Positions 12,951 to 24,438 of a stretch of DNA of 64,000 nt are shown piece by piece. This stretch comes from Nectonema munidae (lineage: Eukaryota > Nematomorpha > Nectonematoida > Nectonematidae). The DNA lies in the NCBI GenBank assembly GCA_030549495.1, contig JAUIRK010000172.1, positions 62,001 to 126,000 of the forward strand, given 5' to 3'. The translations under genes were made by a program, and so were the position numbers. Under the pieces are notes generated by a model, which ran no database searches, was not told where the DNA came from, and worked only from the letters and a program-made list of their open reading frames with translations. The stretch's first letter is position 1. Each line of letters starts with the position of its first letter.

Positions 12951-13069
12951 ATTAAAAATATTTATAAAAACTTATTAATCTCTGAGAAAAATAGGGGGGG
13001 GGGGGGGCACTTTACGCCCTCCCCCCCCCAGCACTTGAGCGAACAAATTTTGCCCAGCACTAGGGTTAA

Positions 13070-13994
13070 ATTTATAAAAAGATGGGATGCACGACAAATC
13101 ATGCCAATTGTTCACTCCCTCCTCCCAATTTTAACAATGTTTGTGAAGTAAACTGTTAAATTTAAAACAGAATAAATAACAAGAGATATAAAAATATTTC
13201 ATTTTTTCTATTTCTTTGCGCACTTTTAATATTTCACAAGAATAAGTGCTTCCCGAGACACAACATTTTTTTGGCAAATTACAAATATTAGGAGATTCTT
13301 TAAATGATTCAACTTTTTTTTGTAAAAAGCTATGATACCAATAAAACTCCAAATTTTGGAATAGTAAAATTTAAAATAGTTTGATTTTGTTTTGAAACTC
13401 TTTGTTCTATATAATTTAAAGAAAAGCGGCTATGCCTCAATGTCCCCCTGAATACGTCACTGGGCACGCAGACCTGCATATGCACTGAAGGCCTATATAA
13501 AGGTAGAGGCACATACATTTTTTGTTATAATGAGAAAGAATTTAACTTTTGTTTATGGTGGCATTGTAACTTCCCATCTTTTGATGTTAGTTTTTCCTTT
13601 ACCAGTACAGATCATGTTATTTTAAAATTAAATATCTACTTACCACGTTCGATATAAATCTGATATAAGTATGGTCCTTTTAACAGTTTTTATTTTGTAA
13701 ATATCACATAGAATTATTTATAGGCTAAAGCTTTCAATTTGTTCTTACGCATATTTGAATGAAGAGTTGGAATAAATGCTGTTTCGATTTCAGTACATGA
13801 TTCTTTTTATTGAGCACAAATAAAGTACGATATATTCCCGCTTTTCTACATTCAAATATTTTAAATCTCTTGTTGAAATCTATAACACCCGAGTTTTCTA
13901 TCCATGAACTGGGTTGGGAAGTCTGAGGGATAATATCCGACTCCTAGTACTTAGAAAATGCCACTCTGACTCCAAATACTTAATAAATTAAAGG
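13070..13994. other. Intergenic DNA between the TTAA element and the LINE
   Basis: No gene is recognised. A TATA-like word (ctatataaagg) is present at about 13493, but nothing downstream supports a transcript. Short ACTCC/GACTCC-rich stretches near 13.9 kb resemble others near 25.4, 36.6 and 50.7 kb, a minor dispersed repeat. Confidence 0.4.
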
Positions 13995-14010
13995 CCAGCT
14001 CTTCTTTTCC
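13995..14010. repeat. Left copy of the LINE target-site duplication
   Basis: The 16-base word CCAGCTCTTCTTTTCC is repeated exactly at 17396-17411 and flanks the LINE. Perfect identity indicates a recent insertion. Confidence 0.85.
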
Positions 14011-17000
14011 TTCTTCTTCTTCATCTACACCTTATCCCCTAGTTGGGGGTCGGTGGCTTTGATCCTTTCTCTCCACAATTTTCTGTTGAGTGCATCTTTT
14101 TCATCTAGCCCAAGCTCCTGGAGTTTTTCTTTTAGCCCATCTTTCCATCTTTTTCGCTGTCTTCCTCTGCTTCTTTTCCCATCCACTCCTTTTTCCATCA
14201 CTTGACGTACTGGATCCTCTTCTTTCTTCCTTAAAATATGTCCGTACCATCCCAACTTACTTCGCTCTGTTACCGCCAACACGCTTACCTCAACTCCTGT
14301 CCTTCTTCTAATTACTTCATTTCTTATTTTGTCTTTCAGAGTTTTTCCCAGCATCATTCTCAGCATCTTCATTTCTGTGGTCAACAATCTCTTCTCTTCT
14401 TTCTTTTTGAGACTCCAGCATTCACACCCATAGGACATTACAGGTCTAACCATTGTGGTATAAATTTTTGCTTTTAACTTCATCGGCATTGCTTTGTCAC
14501 ATAGTACGGTTTTCACTTCTTTCCATTTCAACCAGCTCGCATTTATTCTTGATTGTATATCCCTTTCATAGCTTCCATTACACATAACTTGCGCTCCCAA
14601 ATATTTAAAATAATTCACCTGCTTCAGTTTGTTTCCATGTCTATCTTCCACATTCACTTTGATATCCTCATTCTTGCTACACATCATTGTTTCTGTTTTT
14701 CTAGCATTCATCTTTAATCCAAACTTTTCTAAACTTTCTTGCCATTTTATCAGTCTCTTCTGTAGCTCCGCTTCGCTATCCGCTAATATTGCCAAGTCAT
14801 CTGCGAATAAAATTTCCCATAGTTCTTCTTTCCTTAAATGCTTTGAAAGCTCATCGATAACCAGCGCAAACAATAATGGACTTAATGCTGAACCTTGATG
14901 TAAACCTGTTTTTACTTCAAATTCCCTTGACAATCCTTCGGTCGTTTTGATGTATGTCTTTGAGTTTTTATACATTTCTTTGATTAATCTCACTAATTTT
15001 TCTGATACTCCCTTTCTACGCAAACACCAAAAAACTACTTTTCTGGGAACAGTATCATAAGCTTTTTCTAAATCTACAAAACCACAAAAAACTGATTGAT
15101 TGCCTTCAATCTTCTTTTCTATTATTTGCTTCGTAATGAAAATCGCATCTATTGTACTCTTTCCAGGCATGAAACCAAACTGTTTTTTGTCTATCTTAAT
15201 CACCGATCTAATTCGTTTATCTATGATTCTCTCTAAAATTTTCAGTCCGTGTTCTAGTAGCTTCACTCCCCTATAACTGCCACATTGCAAGATATCTCCT
15301 TTCTTCTTCCAAATAGGCACTAACACACTTTTTCTCCAATCCTCCGGTATTTTTTCCTCTGACCATATCTTCTTCAGCAATTTCACTGTCCATGTTATGG
15401 TTTCACGTCCTCCTGCTTTAATCATATCGCTGCTAACTTCACTTAATCCTGGTGCTTTGAAATTCTTCATATTTTGTATTTGTTCCAAAATTTCATCTTC
15501 ATCAATTTCCTTTTCTGGGCCCTCAACCTTCAAAGCTTTCTCTAGATCATCCTTTTTATTTTCTTAATTCATAAGTTCTTCAAAATATTCTGCCCATCTA
15601 TTCTTAACTCCTTCAGCACTAAATATTATTTTTCCCTCTTCATCCTTAATAATATTCACTTTTCCAATTTCTTGAGTTTCTTTCTGTTTTGTTTTTGCAA
15701 TTTTGTATATCTGATTTACGCCTTCTTTTGTATTCAAGTCCTTATAAAGTTTTTGGCTTTCTTTAAATTTTGCACTCGCTACACACTTTTTTGCTTCTCT
15801 TTTCTTTACTCCATAAAACTCCTTGTCTTCTATGGATTTTGATTTTTTCCATTTTTTGTAAGCTGCTTTTTTCTCTTTCAGTACCTTTCTTAATTCTTCT
15901 TTCCACCACCATGTTTCCTTTCGTTTACTTCCTTCAGCCTTAATTCGTCCTAAGACTACTTCGCTCACTGAAATTAAATTCGTCTTTATTTTTCTCCACA
16001 ATTCGTCCTCATCATCTCTCATTTTTATATTTGCACTCACCTTTTTTATAGCCTTTTTAAATTCCTCCTTTGTTTCAATTTCTTTCAATTTCCACATCTT
16101 TAATTTATTTTCTTTTTTTACGTATTCTTTATATGTCCTATTTTTATACCGGTCTAGCACAACTAATTTGTGTTGGCTCACAATTTCACTTCCTGGTATA
16201 GCTTTACAATCCTTCAAATTTTTCACATCCTTCTGTCTCACCAAAATAAAATCGATTTGGCTTTTTTTGTCTCCACTTGTATAGGTAATCAAATGATCTC
16301 TCTTCTTTCTATACATTGTATTGCAGACAGTTAGTTCATTTCTTTCACTAAAATCAATCTTTTCGCCCTCTTCATTTCTTTTTCCGTATCCATAACCTCC
16401 ATGCTCTCGTTTAAAATCGTCACAATTTTCTCCAACGTGTCCATTCAAATCCCCTCCCACTAACAATACTTCATCATCTTTAACTTGCTCAATCATTTCT
16501 TCTAATCTAGCTCTAAAATCTTCTTTTTCCTCTTCTTTGCATCCGTTTTGTGGTGCGTATGCCGATATAATGTTAACTAATCCATTCCTTTCAGCTAGTT
16601 TGACCCGAATTAGTCTATCTCCTTCTCTTCTCACTTCCACTACTTTATTCTTGCACCTGTGCGAACATATGATACCTACTCCATTCTTTTTATTTGCGCT
16701 TCCACTATAAAATAACTTGTAGCCTTCCCCTATTTCCTTTGCTGCATTTCCTCCCCATCTTGTTTCCTGTACACACATTACTTTAATACTTCTCTTCTTC
16801 ATTTCTTCTATCAATTCAAAGGACTTGCCCGTCATCGACCCTACATTCCACATCGCAAACCTCCAGTCTTTCTCTCTTCTTCCACAGGTTTTTCCAACAT
16901 TCTTTTTGACGTAGGCAGGTGGACACGCCCACGGAGTACTTTGAGCTGTACCCCGCTCTATGTTTTTATGGATCATGGCATTGTTTGAAAAAGAGCTTTT

Positions 17001-17395
17001 TTTTACAGCCGGATGCCCTTCCTGGCGCCAACCATTGTGTTTTGAGGCTTGGAAAGCTTTAGCCTTTGCTTTGACTTAAGCTTCAAACTCCAAGGCAGGG
17101 GCAATTTGAAATCAGAGTTGAACTGAACAAAATCCTCCTTTTTCCTAGAACATTTGCCTTACAGGGCTAACGAGCATGCTCTACCCGGAGCTTCAGGTTA
17201 AAGCGCCTGTCACTCGCTTACGCCTTTAGATCATTTAGTTAAAACGACCTCGCCACGTGAAGGCAGACCTAGAGACTTACTGTTCAGAGGCTGTAAGAGA
17301 CGCATGTGTCATATGAGGTATTTTTTAGAGAATAAGAGCTCAACCTCATTCTCCACCTCGACATAAACAGTCATTGAGATCTAGGAAAAGAAGAT
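14011..17395 (-). mobile_element. Near-intact RTE-type LINE retrotransposon
   Basis: A 3,385-bp insertion on the minus strand, flanked by the 16-bp duplication. It has a 5' leader (17395-16977), one long reading frame, and a very short 3' end made of GAA repeats directly after the stop codon. A single frame with endonuclease then reverse transcriptase, a tiny 3' UTR and a microsatellite tail are all typical of the RTE clade. The 5' end appears present, so this is not a truncated copy. The protein resembles RTE proteins often misannotated as craniofacial development protein 2. The clade assignment is from motif style, not a tree. Confidence 0.85.
14025..16976 (-). CDS. LINE endonuclease-reverse transcriptase, one in-frame stop
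   Basis: There are 984 codons in one frame, interrupted once by TAA at 15564-15566 (codon 471), between the two enzymatic domains. The first part (16976-15567) is an apurinic-type endonuclease with WNVGSM, CVQETRW (catalytic Glu), AYAPQNG, GGDLNGHVG (Asp/Asn), IDFILV (Asp) and SQHKLVV (His). The second part (the long open stretch starting with Met at 15533) is the reverse transcriptase, with IWKKKGDILQCGSYRGVKLL, FGFMPGKST, VDLEKAYDTV (motif A Asp), GLHQGSALSP (motif B) and LFADDLAI (motif C). A GCECW and RRRW-like tail region follows. All visible catalytic residues are present. The product copies its own RNA at a nicked target. The single stop makes this copy probably inactive unless read through. 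No shift in frame is seen. Confidence 0.9.
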
Positions 17396-17411
17396 CCAGC
17401 TCTTCTTTTCC
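17396..17411. repeat. Right copy of the LINE target-site duplication
   Basis: Exact copy of the 16-base word at 13995-14010. It marks the 5' boundary of the minus-strand LINE. Confidence 0.85.
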
Positions 17412-17599
17412 GACTTCGGCTAAATATGCGGGACTCCATATGCTTCTCCCCAACCCTGTCTATGAGAATTTAATTTATATAATTTCTCCAAATATTCTTG
17501 CAATTTTTCTTATACTGATCATTTGCTCTGAGACGGAGTTTTTATTTAGGGGAGGGGTATACAGCTCATATGTGAATTTATAAGACTACTTTATATTTT

Positions 17600-18620
17600 T
17601 TTACAAAAAAACTATACTTCCAGTGAAAATATTTTAATTAAATTTACATAACGAATATACTAGTTTAAAAATTCCAAAATTATTGGGTCTCCAAAAACAT
17701 TTATACACATTTTTAATAAATCGAACATATAGATTTTATTTCTACACTAATTTTTGCAATTAGAGTGTGAAAATTTCAATCATATTCGTGGTTGACGGCA
17801 AAAATTATTTCCTAGAATATTATTATATTCTCAATAAAATATATTTTTATACTAGATCTATTCTTCATGATGATTTCATTTTTTTCGAAATTAGAATGTT
17901 TGTCAATCAGATATGTTAGTTTGGCCTAAAAATTTTCTTTAAAAACATTTTAAGTAAAATATATAGAATTAGTGATGTATGTCTGAAAATTATCTCATAA
18001 ACATACTTCCATATTTCAAATAAAATATATTTTTTATTCTTAATTTTTTTCTTGCGATGCTCTCTTCATTTTAATAAATGTAAATCAAATTTGACAAATT
18101 TTTTCCTTCGGTGTGAATATTTTTTAGGGGTTGAAAAGTTTTTCTAATTGAAAAAGAGGATTATAAATGGATTCACCAAGAACAGGAATTTTGAAAAAGG
18201 ATTAGTTAGCAAATATTCAGAATGATATTTTTTCATAACCACTGAAATACAAGATGATATTGATTAAAAAAAAGACAGGATCAACAAAGGGATTCTCTTC
18301 TATAGTTAAGTTATAAAAAAAACCTTAAATTCTGAGATAAATAAATCTTTAAAAAGTTTTTCCGAACATAGGTTGCACAAAATGAATTTCTGATGAAAGT
18401 AGAGCTATCAAGGTAGGGTCAGTAGCAAAATTAGATGCCATATAAAGTACAGGAAAATGAAGTAGACTAGAAGCTGAGAGCGTATTTGTAAGCAAAACAA
18501 TAGAGGTCTTATTAAGATTTATACTTCAAAGCTCCTTCTTTAATTAGTAAACTAAGGGAAGGATACAATAAAGAACAAGAATCGAACCAAAGAGGGCCAA
18601 AAGTACTTAGCTTAGTTTGA
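17600..18620. mobile_element. Decayed relic of the TTAA satellite-bearing element
   Basis: The stretch 17.63-18.1 kb carries diverged array A-like words (for example TAAATCGAACATATAGATTT and the TTTTTGCAATTAGAG type). The stretch 18.12-18.46 kb then parallels the element middle: an open-loop region with TTAGTTAGCAAATATTCAG, GATATTGATTAAAAAAAAG and TTTCCGAACATAG corresponds in order to 11.3-11.55 kb. Array B and both termini are absent. The divergence is far higher than among copies 1-3, so this is an older insertion. Confidence 0.5.
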
Positions 18621-20530
18621 TTTATTGATTTTTTTTTATAAGAATTAAACTTTTTAATTTTATGATCTTTTATCTAACATGATCTCAGGGTGCTTTGATT
18701 AGAAATTTCGTCCCATTCCTATTTATGAGATGGGTAAAATCATTATTATATCAAGAAAGAAAATTATTTTATCGGTTGTGCTTAAATATATAAAAGTCTA
18801 TGTAGTGTTGAACTAAATAAATATATAACCACATTGAAATGTAGTATTCATTACATGTGCATATATCGACAAAAAATGTCATGATGATATAGAGAAAGGT
18901 CGATCTGCTAAATGGAATGAAAATTATTCAAAAATTATGAAAAAATATCTGACCACAAATTAACCAAAGTTAAACAGCAACCGTAATTTAAAATTTGAGT
19001 GACAAAAGTATTTATAGCCCCCTGTCACTGAAGAAATGGATATAGAACGTTACGAATAAAGTTAATATTCTACAAAACTTTAATATTTCATTAAAAATAA
19101 TTTCTTTTGTCTTTTTAAATCTTGCAAAAGTTTTATTGTAACCTTAAAGAAATTTTCATCAATATAACAGTTCTAAGTAATCAATAGAGCATATGAACTT
19201 TAAAACAATTTCTAAAGGAAGTAGAGCTTTAACCAATTTTTTTTACAAAGGACCCACTCTTCAAAAAACATTCCAATTGAAGTGATTTATGTACGCCTTT
19301 TTCGATTCAGTCTTTAAGCTCCATATAAATCAGCATAATAAAAAGAAGACTGCTCCGTATAAATCCACGATCTAAAATTAATTTTATTCATTTAAAAACA
19401 ATTTGTCCATTAAAGTCCTAAATTCTAAGATTTATTACTGATGATTTGCAAATATTTACATATTTTTTCAATAACCTTTATAATATTACTAATATCCTTA
19501 AATAATGTCAATTTTATCGATTATAATTGAAAATATTATTCAAATTTTCTTTTAAAATAAAAACTTGTTGATTTGGAATAATCGGTTGTAATTTTTGGAT
19601 TTCAATGAATATTTTGAAAACCGGCTTTTTTACTTTGTTAATTCCGCAAATACAAAAATATTTTATGGCATATTGCACACCATTACACACAGGCGGCCTA
19701 CGCCATTTTTAATTGCCGTGAAGTATTGGTTTTAGCAACAACTTTATAGAATATTCAGGCATTAAAAATTATTTCATATTATAAGAGAAGATAATTTATT
19801 ATTTATAGTTAAAGATTCCAGCTTCTCATTAAAACTTCATCAAAGCGCACTACAAAAAACACTTCGCATAATAGAGAGAATAAAACTCAAAACAGTACAA
19901 TTTTTTTCAAGCATGAGCTTTTAGGCGAATTAGAATTCGGCTATTAAAATTGAGAGGGAATGCACAAGGCCAACTATTATCCAACATGCAAAGAGTTAAA
20001 TACACTAACAAAAATGACTCCGTTCTCAGTGTCGCTAAATATGATACATTTCTGGATTGATTTCAAGAAGGATTACGTGTTTTTTCCTTTTGCAAACAAG
20101 CTTGCAATACTTTCAAAATACAAAAAAGACAAGCATATGTAAAGGTTAAAATGCAGTTGGATTCTGAACTCAAAGCAAAGTATCTTGAAGTGGCGATATC
20201 AAAAGTTTGTGAACAGATATTTTCATTTGTGCAAGCTATGAAAAACTCTCATATAACATGGCTGACAGAGCAACAATTATAATCTCTAATAAAACTCGAA
20301 ATATCTAAGGCATTTAAGACAGAAATTTCAAAAATTGCCAGTTGGAAAAAAAATCAAATTTTATGACACAATAAGTAAAAATAATTAAATAGTTTTTAAT
20401 AAATAAGCTTTGTAATTTTTGTACATTATTGATTTACAATTTCACTTTTTCACCTTAATGAATAAAGATACTTTATTGTGCGAAACTATAGTTGTCATAT
20501 ATGGACAGTAAAGAATGATGCATGCGACCC
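18621..20530. other. AT-rich segment with no supported gene
   Basis: A plus-strand open stretch at 19960-20350 shows a run of coding-like residues (FWIDFKKDYV and, in another frame, LDSELKAKYLEVAISK), which may be a decayed transposase. I could not tie it to a family. The rest is unremarkable. Confidence 0.35.
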
Positions 20531-20929
20531 TTAACTCTATTAGTGCTGGGGGCGTAAAAGCCCCCCCCCCCCCTTCACTAAAAAATTAATTGTAGAAAAT
20601 TGGCGGAATCATATCCCTTCAAATTTTGTGACTTTTCCTAAAATCGCTAGCTGCATCTTTTGAAACAATTTTCATGGTAGTTGAATGACCCTTTCATGTC
20701 CAAAACTGTCAATCAAAATCAAAAATTAAAATTTTTCAGCAAAATTTCTATACTTAACCTTATAACTTAGGATCTATATTATATAATACCCTGAAAATTT
20801 ATAATTATATACAGTTTGGAACGTATAATACTTTATATATTTAATTTTTTCAATAATCATGGCTACTTTTTAGAAAATGTCAATCAAATTTTGATTGATC
20901 AAAAATATATCTAATAAAATATACCTTCA

Positions 20930-21800
20930 AATTTTACATAAAATATATGTTTTTATACTAAATTTGTCATGCTGTTTTCATTTCTGGACTCATTTTTTAC
21001 ATTTAGGATTTGAAAATACCTATAAGTGTTAATCAAATTTGGGGTTTACTTATGAAAATTGTCTCCAAAAACATTCCTTCACATTTTACATAAAATATGT
21101 TTTATACCAAATCGATCATGTTGTTTTCATTTCTGGACTCATTTTTTACATTTAGGGTTTGAAAATACCTATAAGTATTAATCAAATTTGCGGTTTACTT
21201 CTGAAAATTGTCTCCAAAAACATTCCTTCACATTTTACATAAAATATATGTTTTATACTAAATCGATCATGTTGTTTTCATTCCTAGACTCATTTTTTAC
21301 ATTTAGGATTTGAAAATACCTAAGTATTAATCAAATTTGCGGTTTACTTCTGAAAATTGTCTCCAAAAACATTCTTTCACATTTTACATGAAATATATGT
21401 TTTTATACCAATTCGACCATGATAATTTTTATTTCTGAAATCAATTTTTGCATTTAGAGGTTTTAAATGTCTGAGAGTGTCAATCAAATGTTCGATTTAC
21501 GTGTAATATCTACAGGAATATTTTTGAAATTTAAATAAAATATATGTTTTTATGCCAAATGGAAGATGCTGGTTTCATTTTTGGACGCAGGTTTGGCATT
21601 TATGGTTTTAAAATATCTGAAAGCTTCAATCAGATTTGCGGTTTACTTCTAGATACTGTCTTCAAAAAATAAAATTTCTGTTTTATACCAAATCGACTAT
21701 GCTTATTTTATTTCTGTACTGGATTTTGGATAATACAGTTAAAAAATATCTCGAAGTGGCAATTGAATTAGTAATGTATGCCTGAAAATCAGTTCTGTAA
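20930..21800. repeat. Array A in copy 2 (about 6 units)
   Basis: Same unit words and order as in copy 1, with roughly 145-155 bp spacing of the ACCAAATCGA-CATG word. The last units match the diverged right-end units of copy 1, showing that units were lost from the middle of the array. Confidence 0.8.
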
Positions 21801-22869
21801 AAAATTTTCAAAAATAGCTGCATATTTGTTATATAGTAAAAATATACTTTTTTTTGTATATTTTGGCTTATAATACTTTCTACAATCATCTTGAGTATGA
21901 AATATCTATTAAAACATAATTTTTATAATATTATAAAAAACAAAACGTATAATAAAATCTTTTGAAAATTTGTATGAGAGAAGGAACCAAGTTGAAAAAA
22001 GAACATGTGATCAAAACAAATAATTAAAAAAAAATATGTATCTTGACTAAATGGAAGATCTACCATGTTCTAATGAACTAGGAAGTGGTTTAATTATATA
22101 ATATTAGATGCTTCAAAAAAGATTTTGACTGTGAAAAAGAAGTTTCTCTTTTACAAATGAAAAATATTTAAATCTATAACTTATCATCTAGGATTACAAT
22201 TAACATTTAGCTAAGATGGGTAGGAAGTCTGAAAATTTAGAATAGGTCAGATTTATCAAAAATGGCACAGATGCCAATATTTGAGAATTTAGTCACTATC
22301 AAGATATTTTTAATTTAAATTGAATTTGTCCATCTTTTTCCTTTTGCGCCAAAGAGATAATTTTTTAGATGAAGAACGTGGACAACTTTTTGTAATTGAA
22401 CAATGAACATCACGAATGATTCATCAAAAAAAACCTTTGAAATGAGATTGGTTGACAAATATTCAGGCCTGATAAAAAAAAGTCTAAGATCATCAAGAAG
22501 ATTCATTAATCAGAATGCTTTGAGAGAGGAAAAAAGTAATTTTATCATTATAAAAAATTTTTCGAACACACATTGAAGAATATAAATTTCTAATGAAAAA
22601 AGAGCTACCAAGAAAGGACATCATAGAATGAATATCAAAATTACATACTGTATTATGACGTAGAGATTACGAGCCGATAACGAATTTGTAGCCAAAAAGA
22701 TGGAGGTCCTATCGAGTTACATAAGTTACTGTAGAATGAAATATTTTGAGTGAATTAAACACCTAAAGTTAGATTTATTAAATAAATTAAGAAAATAATT
22801 ATCAGAGAAATACTGCAAGTAGAAGTGGTTTTTATGTTTATATATTTGACATTGATTTACAGGTTTAAT

Positions 22870-24120
22870 CGATTTTTTTGACAGGTTTAATTGATTTCAT
22901 AAAAAATGACATCACCATTAAATTCTGCATACTTGAAATGTATAAAAAACTTTTTATAAGAATAAAAATTTTAATTTTGAGATGGGCTGTCATATTTAAA
23001 TTATTTTGTCAGGTTTGACTAATTTTTATTAAAAAAAAGGAATATAACCAGTAAACACAGCCTACTTGAAAATGGGTATATGTGTAAAATGCCATACACG
23101 GTAAACTTTATCATCTCCCTATACTTTCTATTAAACGTAATTCTCTAATTCAAAAAACCGTGCCTGATCCTTTTTTTTGGGATAAATCAATTTTTTGACA
23201 GTTTTGATTGATTTTCATAAAAATGAATATCACCACTGAATTACACATGCTTAAAATGGGTACATATGTGTAAAAAACTATATTATTACTTAGATTAAAA
23301 GTTTCTTTTTAAGATGAGCTGTCATATATAAATCAAGGCTTTGATAACATTAATTGATTTTTATAAAAAAAATGAATATCACCGCTGAATTCAGCATGCT
23401 TGAAAATGGGTGTATATGTGTAAAAACATTATATAATTATTTTGATAAAAAGTTTCTTTTTTGAGATAAGCTGTCATGTAAATCACTTTTTTGACAGGTT
23501 TGAAGGATCTTCATAAAAAAATGAATATCACCACTTAATTCAGAATGCTTGAAAATGGGTATATATGTGTAAAAACTTTATATAATTATTTAGATAAAAA
23601 GCTTCTTTTTGAGATGAGCTGTCACATTTAGATCAATTTTTGACAGTTTGTTTGATTTTCATAAAAAATGAATATCACCACTGAATTCAGCTATTTGAAA
23701 ATGGTTATACATGTGTAAAAAACTTTATATAATTATTTAGATAAAAAGTTCCTTTTTGAGATGAGCTGTCAAATATAAATCAATTTTTTGTCAGGTTTGA
23801 TTGATTTTCATAAAAAAATGAATATCACCACTGAATTCAGCATATTTGAAAATGGGTATACATGTGTAAAAAACTTTATATAATTATTTAGATAAAAAGT
23901 TCCTTTTTGAGATGAGCTGTCACAGTTAGATTAATTTTTGACAGTTTGTTTGATTTTCATAAAAAATGAATATCACCACTGAATTCAGCTATTTGAAAAT
24001 GGGTATACATGTGTAAAAAACTTTATATAATTATTTAGATAAAAAGTTCCTTTTTGAGATGAGCTGTCAAATATAAATCAATTTTTTTGTCAGGTTTGAT
24101 TGATTTTGATAAAAAATGGA
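22870..24120. repeat. Array B in copy 2 (about 8 units)
   Basis: The TGAGCTGTCA / ATATCACCACTGAATTC unit repeats at close to 150 bp. The left units are more diverged (GATGGGCTGTCATATTTAAA type) and the right units more uniform, as in copy 1. Confidence 0.85.
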
Positions 24121-24414
24121 CATCACCACTGAATTCAGCATAGTTTAAATATATATGTAACATTAAAAATATTTATAAAAACTTATTAATATCTGAGAAA
24201 AATAGGGGGGGGGCACTTTACGCCTCTCAGCACTTGAGCGGACAAATTTTGCGCAACACTAATAGGGTTAACGCAGCACACCCTGTTCAAATGTACCGAT
24301 GATATTCTTATCAAGAAAAATCACAAAATAGATAGCTCGGATATGCATAGTAGAATAAATGAGTAAAGAGGGCAAAGAGTAAAACTTTCACATTATCATA
24401 AAAAGAAATAAAAG

Positions 24415-24420
24415 TTTATT
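24415..24420 (-). terminator. Polyadenylation signal of NUDC
   Basis: AATAAA on the minus strand, about 20 bases after the stop codon. The TTAA element begins roughly 150 bases further downstream. Confidence 0.5.
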
Positions 24421-24438
24421 GGAAAATGTTTAAAGGAA

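Larger units (their letters stand above)
8772..13069. mobile_element. TTAA-flanked non-autonomous piggyBac-like element with two internal satellite arrays, copy 1
   Basis: The element is bounded by TTAA at 8772-8775 and 13066-13069. The left terminus is CCCTATTAGTGCT and the right terminus, read inward, is CCCTAGTGCTGGGCAAAA. From left to right it has a short unique head, array A (about 9120-10700), a unique middle of about 1.1 kb (10700-11800), array B (about 11800-12950) and a terminal G-run/C-run hairpin. No transposase is encoded. The middle holds one basic 88-codon open frame (11313-11579) that is not intact in the sister copies. The TTAA duplication and CCCT-type tips place it with the piggyBac superfamily; that placement is inferred from the ends only. 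Confidence 0.75.
20531..24271. mobile_element. TTAA-flanked non-autonomous piggyBac-like element with satellite arrays, copy 2
   Basis: TTAA at 20531-20534 and 24268-24271. The left tip is CTCTATTAGTGCTGGGGGCG and the right tip, read inward, is CCCTATTAGTGTTGCGCAAA. A second inner repeat with the word GGCGTAAA and long G or C runs occurs at both ends. It has a shorter array A (about 20930-21800), the conserved middle (21800-22870) and array B (about 22870-24120). Relative to copy 1 it has fewer array A units and an extra segment of about 90 bp at 23090-23175 that is shared with copy 3. It ends 168 bp from the NUDC stop codon. Confidence 0.75.

Noticed and set aside
14090-14898. Plus-strand open frames of 70-90 codons across the LINE
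   Set aside because: They are antisense shadows of the LINE reverse transcriptase, with no independent family resemblance.
19960-20350. A host gene or hAT transposase
   Set aside because: Some coding-like residues occur in two frames but no diagnostic motif, so it is left as an unassigned remnant.
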